Positions 1-11,400 of a stretch of 64,000 bases of DNA are shown here, in pieces. Source of the stretch: Ischnura elegans (Eukaryota > Arthropoda > Insecta > Odonata > Coenagrionidae); NCBI RefSeq assembly GCF_921293095.1, contig NC_060253.1:71647992-71711991 (forward strand), given 5' to 3'. The position numbers and the translations under genes were made by a program. Below the pieces are notes generated by a model. It saw only the letters and a program-made list of their open reading frames with translations. It did no database searches and was not told the origin of the DNA. Every line of letters starts with the position of its first letter. Position 1 is the stretch's first letter.

Positions 1-600
1 ACCTGCTAGCAGAGTACTCTGCCACCTGCTAGCAGCCTGCATCGTATCAGCGCTCAAAACCTCGCCCCAAGGTCATCTCGCACGGCGACAGCTGGAGCCA
101 CAAATACGTCACACGGACTTTTCCCAACATTCCTACTTAGCCGTCGCGTTTTCGCGCTCTTGGAAAATTTACAGTTTCCGTTTAATCGCGAAAAATAGAT
201 ATCGTCATTCGAAAATCTAAGAGAGTGAAATTCGTACTCCAGGAGTAATAATCTTTCGATTTGGGCAATAAAAAAATAATAGGAAACCACCCTACTGGGC
301 ATATTGTCATCTCGGGAAGGATCTCGAGCATTGTGCTGCATTTAACTGCATGCATGAAAAATGGGAAATCATCCCATTTCGAAATTTTTTTCCTCGGCTC
401 AAATAATGCAGATTGACCTGTTAATTGCTTTCAAACGAACTGGGTCCCAAAATGACTTTCTGCGAAATTCAAAAATCATGTTCGAATTTTGTGCACTTAA
501 AAATTCGTGGTCGTCCATGTTTAGAGGTCCCAGACTGGCTTCAACTACTCCCGTGCCTTGTATTTTATCCGAAGTACGCTCCGAATCACGCATCATGCAC
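1..600. other. Non-coding sequence, no gene recognised
   Basis: Mixed-composition sequence. Short open frames exist on both strands, but none has splice context or a recognisable protein motif. It may be upstream or intron sequence of the sugar transporter whose visible exons start at 5454. The stretch 861-1268 is likewise featureless. Confidence 0.4.
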
Positions 601-860
601 CAGGGATGCCGACTTACAAAAAATATTGGGGGGCCCAAACCGGGGATCTTGCCCCGGAAAATTTTATTAGTAGTGAGTTTTAAGTTTTTTAAGCATTTTA
701 GAAGAGTCATATGATCAACATTAGAACCCTGATAACTCGAATCTCGATATCTGGACACTCCGGGGAAAATCAACAAGCCTGAAACATTTTTACCTCACAC
801 CCATAACGAATTTTTGAGGGGGCTCGGGCCCCCTCAAGCCCCATGGAGTCGGCGCCACTG
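601..860 (-). mobile_element. hAT-type MITE, copy A
   Basis: A 260-bp non-coding element with imperfect terminal inverted repeats: CAGGGATGCCGACT at one end and CAGTGGCGCCGACT read inward from the other. It is flanked by a perfect 8-bp direct repeat, TCATGCAC, at 593-600 and 861-868, the target-site duplication expected of hAT transposases. The interior carries a GC-rich palindromic block near 820-840. Two relatives lie at 14120-14379 and 48545-48792 in the other orientation. No coding capacity is seen. Confidence 0.88.
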
Positions 861-1738
861 TCATGCACATCAGCGCATGACCTTGATACCACAGTTCCGA
901 AATGCATCAATACGATGCGATGCGAGCAGGAAATACTCCGCCGTTCAAAACATCCGCATGGAGCGGTGCTGGAAGACAGTTCGGTTGAAGCGATGATACA
1001 TCGATTAATATACTGAAATTTAATAAGTATGGTGACTATGATGACGCAAAAAATTGATGGGTATTTACATCAATACCTGTCCCTGAATCTTCATTAAGAA
1101 AGTTAAGAAATTCGTGAACTGCAACCCTTTTTTTACTTTAACAGTGTTACACTGAATGAATTTCTGCTGCTTATTCCAAAAACGGTCTGCAAGGAAGCGT
1201 AGTGCTTTGCATATCTCAGCCATCTGTAAGTTTGATTGGTCAAATTGTTTTGGAGAGATGATTTTTACTAGGGATGAGTCGATTCCACTTTTTTTCGATT
1301 CCGATTCCAATTCCGATTCCTTCGAATCGATTCCCGACTCTCGATTCCGATTCCATCGATTCTTACTCCTTCTAACAGGTGGAATTTTGATTTATCTGTA
1401 GCATTGCTGTCGTTAAAATTTAAGAATTGAATGGAATAAAATAACTAGGGATGGACGGATCCAGGATTTTTGGAGCCTGATCTTACGAATCGGATATTTT
1501 CGATTCCAAATGCATTTTCGAATTCCTGCCATTAAACAAAGTTATTATTCAAGTTTATTCTGGGTGCACACAATTAATGGAATGCTTTTTAGATTCTCAT
1601 GCACATTTTAATATTTTTATTAAGTAAAAATCATTTTATAGGCTTTCAATTTGTTTTTTAAAAACATCTTTACATGCTCAGGACCTAAACTGTTACCCAT
1701 GGGTTTGGAGATGAAAAATCTTAGGATGAACCACTGGC

Positions 1739-1997
1739 CAGTGGCATAGCAAGAGGACCCCCCAAAATATAAAAACGCAATTACTTTCCTTCATAAAAGG
1801 AAACAAAATATTAAAAATCATGAATTTACAAAAATGAAAAAAATTAATCTTTGAAAAATGAAGTTTTTTTCTATTATATGAAGGGTGTTAAAATTAGTTT
1901 GAAACCCTCTCCTTTGTACCCTGTTGTTTAAACATTTTCCCCCCTGGTTTTGGATCCCCCCATAACAAAATTCCTGGATACCCCCTGCCAACGACTG
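1739..1997 (-). mobile_element. hAT-type MITE, degenerate CAGTGGCGTAGC family copy
   Basis: Starts CAGTGGCATAGC. Read from its other end it aligns with the start of the element at 2361-2603, sharing a GGGGGGATCCAAAACCAGG block, so the two are inverted relatives about 0.4 kb apart. The far end is degenerate and no target duplication is convincing. Non-coding. Confidence 0.6.
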
Positions 1998-2360
1998 AAT
2001 TCAAATTTTCCTCACGCACGTTTCCCCCGAATTTTACTTTCTCATTACATACCGACCTGTGTTTCACCCGAAGATGCTTCAATATGGTGAGGTGGATTTA
2101 GCACATCCTCGTGATAATTTACGCCACAGTGCACGCACACGGCATTCATTGGTTCTCCTTATCTCAATGGAAATGTTTATACACAATGAAAGACATTTTT
2201 ATCGGAGTATCATTAAATTGAATTGCAACTGCGCAATTAGCAACACAATTAACAGTATTTAAAACGGCATTATCGTCATGTGCGACGAGGTGCTCAACCG
2301 CTCAGCATTAGGAAGGAGTGGGCAGCAGAAGCTCAAGAAGGAGAGGTGGAGGGGAAGAAG

Positions 2361-2603
2361 CAGTGGCGTAGCCAGTAATTTCAATCGGGGGGGGATCCAA
2401 AACCAGGGGGGAAAGTTTTTGAAAAACCGGGCTCTAAATAATGGGTTTTAAACTAATTTTTATAATCGAAAAAACTTATTTTGTTAAAGAAAAATTTTGT
2501 AAATTCCTATTTTTCAATATTTTGTTTTCTATGGTGAAGAACAATAACTGTGTTTTATATTTCGGGGGGTGGTACCCGGACCCTCCCCATGGCTACGCCA
2601 CTG
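2361..2603 (+). mobile_element. hAT-type MITE with CAGTGGCGTAGCCA termini
   Basis: Terminal inverted repeats CAGTGGCGTAGCCA and TGGCTACGCCACTG bound 243 bp of AT-rich non-coding DNA. Flanking 8-mers GGAAGAAG (2353-2360) and GGAAGGAG (2604-2611) match at 7 of 8 positions, as expected for a slightly aged hAT target duplication. It sits inside the inner hAT-like element. Confidence 0.85.
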
Positions 2604-4390
2604 GGAAGGAGCGCGTAAAGGAGAGGTGGAGAGGAAGGAGCGCGCTCCCTCCGTATTTCAAACAACGAGGCTACAAATGAGGGAGTCTAGGACGAAGTTA
2701 CGTCAGATCTTGCTTCAGTGACGTCGTTGCCTTCAAAGCAAAGCCGGGCGCGCAATGTGATATATGTATTTAGTTCGCGTTTCCAATCCGTCTCTAATTG
2801 TTTGAGGGGTTAATGCTGCGCTTGTTTCTTTGAAAATTGTGCTGTTTGGACAATGCTGCACATCAGTAAAGTATAATTGTAGAATTGTAGATAGAAAACT
2901 GAGTGGCAATCAATTAGAGCAGCAAAATAAACAGAAATATCGTCAGAAATGCGTCTCGTTTGGTCTAATTCTTTTTTAAATCTCGTTCATTTCACCTGAT
3001 TGTCGAAGCTATCGAGATATCTTCGGGCCCAGAAAGTCACTCTCCTAGCATATGTCGTCTAGAAACGGAGAATTGAAGCAGGTAGGCCAAAAAAGGTCAG
3101 TTGGTGACACGAGGTAGAGATGAAACACGCTTCAGTTGTTTTCGTGTTATTTGATATTTTCCTTAGAAGACAATGATTTATGGTCCGTGTGATTTCAGAA
3201 ACGAAAAAAAAACAACAGAGGCACGAGCTGATGGACGGCCGAGGGTGGTTTTCTGAAATCTGCGACGTGGTTACTTTTGACGTGATTATTATCCTAGTGC
3301 GCTGAGAATCTCCCGATGATTGTTCAATCTCTTAAGAGTCACACTATGCCAGTCGTGTTTTGCCTTTTTTTCTGGCTGAAAATCCTGGCCTCGGCAGAAA
3401 TTCTACTCGTAACCTCTGCGAGAGCTTTCAAACAAAACGGTTCATGAGTAGGACAAGAATCGCATGCGACGGCGCATTCGAAGAGAGAATCGGAACTCTT
3501 TTCACTCTTATCAGTTGCATTCACTGAAGCTATTATTTAAAATTTCGGATCCAGATACGATGTCTTCCGCGACTTTGGATCCGATGTATCCGATGAAGGG
3601 CAATATCCGCGGATATTTGGATCCGAGGTATCCGATCCGACCATCCCTAAAAATAAAAGTAGCCGCGGTGGCTACATTCTCGTTTGGCCGTGGTGGCTAA
3701 ACAATAATGTAGCGTTCATTGCGTCCATACATACCGCAGTAGCCTGGCCGGTGCGCGGTGGCGGCCAAACGCCACCTGTCGAGTCCGCCCGGAGGCCGCG
3801 GCGGCTTATGCCAAGCAAGTATCAACTTTCTCAAGGGTTGCATTGATAAAACTGGGCTAACAAGCGCGAATGTGTCTAATTGTTTTTATCATTGACGCAG
3901 ACGCGTGTTAGTCTTAAAAAGTTACATATATTAAAAAAAAACCGCTCTCAGCGCGTATTTATAAGAAACATTTTTTCACAGGAAAACTCGCTCTCTGCAC
4001 GTTTTTATTATCATCAGACTTCAGATAACATTCAAAAATAAAAAAATATATTTCGATCTGTTATGCTTTAAAATTGGTAGTCCAGATGAATTCTCCGAAT
4101 ATGATTCATAATCGCAATAATTTGATTTGCCGTGACCAGCTGTTAATAAAAGAACGGAAAACGCATGCATTGCTTCCCGATCCCGTGGTTTCCAATTTTT
4201 TTTCTCTGAGAGTTGCTCATGAACACGATGCATTTCAGGGTTCGTCGGTTTGTCGCTCTTGTCGACATTTTCATGTTTCCGAGGTCGCTTAGGCATGTTC
4301 GTCGCAGCACCCGCGTGCCGGGCGTATTCTCCGCGCGGCCAAGGCTGACACCTAGGCCGCTTAGGTGTGTGCAGCCTTTATGCCCCAAAC

Positions 4391-4576
4391 CATAGGCGGA
4401 TCCAGGGGGCACGTGCCCCCCCCAGACCCTCAAAAATATGCAAGATTTTTAATACGGTCCCATTATCATTGCATTCGTTTTGTATTGCGAGGTATCCTTG
4501 TGCCCCACCCAGAACAAAATCCTGGATACGGCCTTGCTTGTGCCCCTCCCAGAAAAAAATCCTGGATCCGCCCCTG
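4391..4576 (+). mobile_element. hAT-type MITE with CAGGGGCGGATCCAGG termini
   Basis: A 186-bp element bounded by CATAGGCGGATCCAGG and the inverse of CAGGGGCGGATCCAGG. A perfect 8-bp target duplication, CCCCAAAC, lies at 4383-4390 and 4577-4584. Internally, about 40 bp (a CCCAGAAC/AAATCCTGGAT word) is repeated twice near the right end. It inserted into the right part of the outer 1269-4724 element. Confidence 0.88.
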
Positions 4577-5127
4577 CCCCAAACTTATCTTCTATGCTCA
4601 AAACATATATCTTCCTGGAATCGATGGAATCGGAATCGACTTTAGGCGATCGATTCTCGATTCCGATTCCGTGCCCAAGAATCGGTGGAATCGAGAATCG
4701 ACATTTGGAATCGACTCATCCCTAATTTTTACGATCTATAATACGTAAATTTAGCTGCTAAACATCAATTTGTGGTTTTCCGAAATAATACGACTTGGAA
4801 ACAATTTTTTTTCATAAACATTGTAAACAAATATTTAAAACCCCAATAAATTTTTCATAAAAGCGATTCCATTCATTATTTTTCTCGTGGGTTAGAAGGT
4901 AAACAACGTGAATTTGAAAATCAGTATGTTAATTGCTTCCCTTACTCTGAGACTGCTTCCCCTCTTTGTTGCCCGTCGCGACCGCAACCCATTGTGTTGA
5001 GTTCAGTGGAAGGCGTAGAAGTACAATGGTTTACGACTTTCCCAAACTAGTAATAAAGAAGTATGATGAATACAGCATTTGACATACTAAAAATAAATAC
5101 ACCAAAGGATGAATTTCGCCATGAAAA

Positions 5128-5275
5128 AATTTTAGTTAGCCGGGATTCGAACCAGGATCTCCCAATCGCCAGTCAGGTTCCCGAATTTCGGTCTGAGAAA
5201 ATGGCTTGGTGATGTAACTGGCTAACACGCCTAACCAGCAATTGGGAGATCCGGGTTCGAATCCCAGCTAAGTCA
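5128..5275. repeat. Fold-back tRNA-derived SINE-like element
   Basis: The right half has an A-box-like TGGTGATGTAACTGG (5207-5221) and a perfect B-box GGTTCGAATCC (5254-5264), spaced as in a tRNA-type RNA polymerase III promoter. The left half (about 5130-5165) is the reverse complement of the B-box region, with GGATTCGAACC at 5143-5153. The element is therefore a palindrome with two opposed B boxes. It does not fold as a complete tRNA on either strand, so a SINE or tRNA relic is preferred over a functional tRNA gene. Confidence 0.6.
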
Positions 5276-5453
5276 AATATTTATTTCATTGCAAACTTCT
5301 CCCTTTGGTATATTTAACTTTGCACCAGTGCGCGTGACTGCGTAAAAAGGTACTTCATTCATGCAGTCCTAAAAATAAGTTCCGTCCTGCATTTTCCTGT
5401 AATAAACTATCCGTTTTTCCCCACTTCCAACTCGCTCTTTTTTACCTCCTCAG

Positions 5454-8400
5454 GCAGCATCAACCTCATAACCGTCCCGCTGGGATGCATCATATCGGGA
5501 GCCTTAACAGACCGGCTGGGGAAGAAGCGAGCCATGATAGCGGTCAACATCCCGTTCCTGGTCTCCTGGTCCCTGTTCTACTGGTCGACGGGCCCGGGCC
5601 ACCTGTACGCGGCGATGGTGCTCTCGGGCCTGGCCGGGGGTCTGCTCGAAGCCCCCGTGCTCACCTACGTCGCCGAGATCACCGAGCCACACCTGAGGGG
5701 CTTCCTCTCGGCAACCGCCTCCTCCTGCGTCATCCTCGGCATATTCCTCGAGTTCCTCTTCGGCACGATCATCGGGGAAAGGTGAGACCTCAGAGCAGGG
5801 TCTGTCTGGTCAAGTCGGCTGGTCGGCATTCGCCGAGGCCCCCGAGCTCAGGGGACCCCCAAAACACTTGCGACTATCATAAAGCGTACATAAAAGATGC
5901 AATAAAAAATACTCAGATTACTCGAAGCAAAGTTTTTTTGCTATTATAAAATTCTTCGTTTTCATTAGTTTCTTAACACTGTATTCATACTCAGTGTAAA
6001 AAGGTTATGCAAAAAAATAAAATAAAGGAGTCGGAATATAAAAGAGAACCTGATATTACTTAAAAGGGCTATTGGAAAATATTATTTTAGATGTTAGTTG
6101 CATTTCGGCGCATTTTCAAGGCTTCGTTTTTTTTCGAACAGATTTTGAGTCATTTTACCAGCCAAAAAAGATTAGTATAACCACATTTTGAGACTCTAAT
6201 AATCAAATGAGCAAAATGGGTATTACGGATATCATATTGGGGTAAATTGGGTGAGTACTTTGCCATTTTATCCTGAACATACCGCAACCACTATTACATT
6301 ACTGACCATTCAACCCGTTTCCCTACCTTCTTCCAAGAATTACGTCTCATTCACAACAAATTAGTTTGGCACAGTCTGACTTGATGAAATCCCCCCATCA
6401 GGCCTGTGAGAGAAATATTCCACCAATTTAAGCTCAGACCATGAATCAATCATGAAATAGATATTGTAGATCCCGTTTAATGGGTCCACCGGCTACTTGG
6501 GGCAGCCGCTTAATTGGGGCAGATCTTGAAGAACAGAACCCAATAGAGGAATATCCCTGAGTATTCTCCGCATAATTGGGACAGCATGCCGCTTTATTGG
6601 GCCATGAGTCGACGACATAGACTATACTCGCGACTAAATTAAAATTTTTTGTTTTCAGAATTCTATTTTTTTATATTTTCCTCTTTGATTTACTCTTATT
6701 TTTCTAAAATGTTCCTATTCTTGCCTATTTTGAAAGTTCTTGTTGTTATACTATCCGCAAGAGGATAGGACTTTTCTTTAATAGGACTTAGTAAAAGACA
6801 TTCATTTAGCGTTGCCCGAGGCTGTGAAAAATATTTTTAACTAAATTGTTATAATTCTTAAAAATCATAAGAAATTAACTAAACTCGCTGATTTATTAAT
6901 CAAATTAATAGTTTAATAAACTTATGTTGCATTATAAACATTCTTTAGTCTTCTTTCTATCATTTCAACGTTTGTTTATGCCCATATACAGGATAGTTCA
7001 CCTAATTGGGACAGCCGCTTAATTGGGGCAAAGTGCACAAGTCCCGATATGTCCCAATTAACCGAAATCTACTGTATAAGAGAACTTGAAATGGTTCATA
7101 TGGCTACTGATAGACATAATTATTTTCCTTGCTTTTCGCAACTTCCAAGAGACATTTCATCTGTGTAGCAAAAGACCACTCTAGGTTGAGTTATTCCAAT
7201 AAAAATTGTTGTGAGCCTGTAGCTACTCTTCCCGAGATTTCAGCTACAGAGTCACACCAAGTTGAGTCAAATAAAAATGGGAAACTGAATGTACAACACA
7301 AACTGGATGAAGACTATGGTCATGAAATTTGCCATGTCAAGCACATGTTCATTCCCTTTCCCCTCAATGACAAAAATAGTAAAATGGTACTTTTCCATGG
7401 CTTCATAAGCTGACTCACTATCTCTTTGTCCCTCCATCATGCAGGACCGGAGGCCACGGAGGAGAGGTGCTATCACAGGCCCTAGAGGCTACACCAGCAT
7501 CCACCATTGCAACTGTCCCTGAGGCAAATGAGGGCTGGAGGCTAGCTGCAGCCATCAGTGCCGCACTGCCCATGCTTGCCATGATAGCTCTCTTCTGTGT
7601 TCCCGAGTCCCCACACTGGCTAATTGCCAAGGGACGCATGGAAGATGCACAACACTCCCTAAGGTGAGAAAACTAAATTTTATTTTCAGTCTTCAATATG
7701 ATCACAATGGTTAAGTGTTTTTGATGTGGACCATTAATACAAATGGCAGGTTCCACAGTTTAATAATTATTAAATTGTGGAACCTGCCATTGTCTTTCCT
7801 TTTTTGATTCATCATGAAGGAGTTCCATCATGTTTCCCCTGACACGATTGAATTCATTCATACAAACACTGTTCCAGGGAAAAATGAATTCCTACTCAAA
7901 TCTATTCAGCAACATATCATTTTAATTTTATTGTTAATGTCAGTTGTGGAACCAAATGGTGGTTCTAAGATGATGCTCTCCATTTCATTCAATAAGATAA
8001 CTGCTTCTTTGTTAAAACTTTCGCAGGTGCTCGTCATTGTGAATAAAAACTTTTGGGCTATGTGAGATACGGAATCCCTTGAGAAAGCGACCAGCATCGG
8101 TCAGGAAACGTTGGGGCCACCCAAGAATTGACACGGCGACATAGCCCAAAAGCTTTTATTCACAAAGATAACTGCTCTTTATTCCTAACCAAGCTAAGAC
8201 TAGCATACAGATCCCAACCGATCCATGCAAAATATGTGCAACACCCTCTGCTCACTAATAACCATTTTGAATATATCAAGTTGCTTTCCTTTGTATTCTA
8301 CATAGTTCTAAGATAAAATATTTCTAAACCAGATTTAATAAGCCCTGCGGGTATTTGCGGTGTAGTCTGACATGTGCAAAGTAGCAGATCTATTTCACAT

Positions 8401-11400
8401 TTTCATCTGAGGACCTTACCACAAGACACTTGATGCACATGACTTTCAAGGCCAATATACTTGCTTTCTTTCTGAGCAGATAGGGGTCATTTTTTTAACA
8501 GCTAGTTTATCTAAACATACCCATGTTCACCTAAATATTTCATCTTCTGCAGGTGGCTGAGGGGCTGGGTTCCATTCTCCCATGTGAAAAAAGAATTTGA
8601 TATGCTAGTAACAACCATCCAGGGGCAAAAAATTGCCAGGTCAAGAAAGACCCAGATGGAGATCAAACGAGCAGCTTCTGAGGGAGTTCACATTGAAGAA
8701 AAGGGTTTTGGAGCCAAACTCTGTTCCCGCATTGCATTCCGAATCAAGCCTTACCTCATCAGGACATTCCTCAAGCCCTACATGTTAATCTGCACTGCCT
8801 TCTTTGTTGGTCACTTTGGAGGAATGACAACCTTGCAGACATTTGCCGTCAGTATCTTCTCCACTGTTGGCTCCCCTGTGGGTCGCTACACGTCAACATT
8901 GGTCCTCGGTATTGTCGAGCTGCTTGGGACAGTGGTGTGTGCCATCTTAATCCACTGGCTAGGAAAGAGGCCCTTGTCTATATTCTCCACAACAGGTGAG
9001 CAAAATATAAAGGCTGATCACAGGTCATGAGTGATGTTGGATGCAAAATCTGGTGAAGAAAAAAAAACAGAATTAATTATCTAGCATACACACTTCTCCT
9101 ATTCTAATTACTCACTACCTACATTACATAGTTTTAAGTGCATCCCATATTTTTTCACTTCTTTCTGTTAAAATAGTTTTCGCTGAATAATCAGTAAATT
9201 TATCACATTAGCTTAAAAAACATGGTGCAGAGCAGCTTTAAACCAATAAAATTTTTTTGAAGTACTAAGAAATAATAACTCAATGGTCCCCCTTAAATAT
9301 TTGGGCCATGACATTTCAAATAACATCCATGTTTATGAAAATGCAAAACAGTAAAACCTCCTTAAAAGTAACCTTCATGTATGACACATCATGTAAGCCT
9401 CCATAATACAATGTCCAAGACCTGGTCACAGGCCCTTAACTAACATAAACCAAGGGAAAACCTCCCATAGAAAACCTCTATGATACGTAATGCACTAAAA
9501 TGAAGTGCACACATGGACTCAAGTTAGGAAAACCACCTCACTATAGCAAAATATTTAAGTTGGAAATTATTTTAGCATGTATTTACATACAATAATTCTT
9601 CAAAATTCTGCAATATCTTGAGAGTTTCTTTATTGTGACCTAAAAACTTTCTTTCACACACCTAATTTGGTGTTTCCCTTTGCTGAATAGCTTATCAGAA
9701 GCATGATTGCCAGCGTAGCATGCAATGCCTTCCAATTCACCATCTTTCAGCCTCTCATGGATATCAGCCACATCAGATCTTAAATTCAGCATTGTGTTAT
9801 CAGGCTTTCTTACAAAACACATTACTTAGGGGCATGATCCAAAGATGCCAGCTTTGTCAGTGAAGAAATTTTGTTGCCTCAAGATACCCTAATGCAAAGC
9901 AATGTCTAATACCAGATCACGAGAGTACTTTCTGCATTAGGAGCTGTCAACTGGTAATGTGTATGGAAATACTGGAATGCATATCTGGTTTCCTAGCACC
10001 ACTGCGTGATGAGCGACTGGTGACACAATAGTTTCCGTTGTCCCAAGCTAGTTTGAGGCATCCTTGCAAGTCACTTTCCTCTATAGTAATGATACCACTG
10101 CACATCACAGAGCCATAAGTGCTTGGGTCTTAGAAATCGAAGCTTCATTGATATATTTCTCAGGAAGCAAATCACATTAGCAGTTCTAACGTGATATTCC
10201 TAATCTGCAGAGGATTCATACGCTAAAGGAAAATATTTCCATAAGTTTGTCGCTTGGGTTGCATATACTTGTAGGATGTTTGAGTAACCTTTCAAAATGC
10301 AGGTTCAAAGACTTGCTTATTTGGATTTCAGGAGTTGGTGGAAAATGAGAAGCACACCAGACTAAGACAGTATTAAGGGTGTGACTGTCCCCTCTCCAAG
10401 ATGAAGAATGTATACATACTTACCCAATTGAAGGGGTGATCTATAATTCTCCGTCACCTTCAGTAACATGGGATACTATATCCTGAATACTGTCACCTCA
10501 AGAGGCTTGATAATGAATCCACCAGTGCACTTTGTGCCCAATCAATCACATTTGCAACAAAGATTGTCAATTTCGTGTGGCTATTTCCTAATATGTATAT
10601 TCTTTTCATTTTCATATGCCTCCTTAGGCAAGGTTATCTTCCTTTTCACTTCTTTTGTGTATGTAACTGCTTTCTTAAATACAGTGAATATCATAAAAAT
10701 AATACCATCCTTTTCAGCTGCTGCATGCTGCTTCATTTCTGTGGCCACCATCTCCTACCTGAATGGGCCAGTGAATCCAACTGAGGATGCACCTTGGGCT
10801 CCATTGATCCTGCTCACACTTTCAGCCTTCTTTTCTCACACAGGATTAAGACTATTGCCATGGATATTAATTGGGGAAGTGTATCCACCAGAGGTGAGTA
10901 CACCTTGGAGCCATCACAGTTGTTCCCAAGTATAAGAATAAAAATAGTCCCATCATTTTAATAAAAAAAACATTTTGTCTACAAGCACTGGGACAGAAAG
11001 CTATGAATAACCAACTGCAAAAGTAATCATTGGGGTACATGAGCAATTAAATGATAAAAAATGTTAATGCAAGTCTTGCCACTAGTGTATAATGACAATA
11101 GCTCATAGAAATGCTTTACAACAATATTTACTTTTGTTTTCAACTGAGTGACAATGGAGTATGTGCTATCCAACCGTAAGGGAGTATGTGAAGGGTAGAT
11201 GAGACTCATTAATAGTAAAAGCATAGAAAACCTAGGAGAAGAAATCTCCAATCGTACAGGATGGGAGTTTGAGAATGAGGATAATAACTAAGGTCTGTTC
11301 ACTTTATCTTTGCGGGTGAGCTGGTGTGGCTTAACCGAGTTGGGGTGAGAGGAGGGAAAGTTTATCTACACGTGACTTTCCCTCTGCCAATCAGCAGACA

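Larger units (their letters stand above)
1446..3649. mobile_element. Inner hAT-like element nested in the outer one
   Basis: Begins TAGGGATGGACGGATCC and ends with the inverted form of TAGGGATGGTCGGATCGG. Flanks are near-matching 8-mers, AAAATAAC (1438-1445) and AAAATAAA (3650-3657). Subterminal repeats of GGATCC/CGGATA-type words occupy about 1450-1520 and 3540-3645. It interrupts the left end of the 1269-4724 element, so it is younger than that insertion. It carries two MITEs (1739-1997 and 2361-2603). No transposase is recognised. Confidence 0.8.
1269..4724. mobile_element. Outer hAT-like element with nested insertions
   Basis: The termini are inverted copies of TAGGGATGAGTCGATTCC (1269 inward and 4724 inward), matching the YAGNG start common in hAT elements. 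Flanks are a perfect 8-bp duplication, ATTTTTAC, at 1261-1268 and 4725-4732. Both subterminal regions (about 1280-1375 and 4618-4715) iterate the word GATTCCGATT or its complement, probable transposase-binding repeats. A second element (1446-3649) and a MITE (4391-4576) sit inside; without the inner element it is about 1.25 kb. No transposase frame is visible, so it looks non-autonomous. Confidence 0.87.

Noticed and set aside
399-776. 125-codon minus-strand frame
   Set aside because: It runs through the hAT MITE at 601-860 and its border, with no splice signals or protein motif; it recurs as a shadow in the other MITE copies.
5200-5275. Functional tRNA gene
   Set aside because: A and B boxes are present, but no acceptor stem or anticodon arm closes properly and a mirrored B box lies upstream. 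A SINE-like relic fits better.
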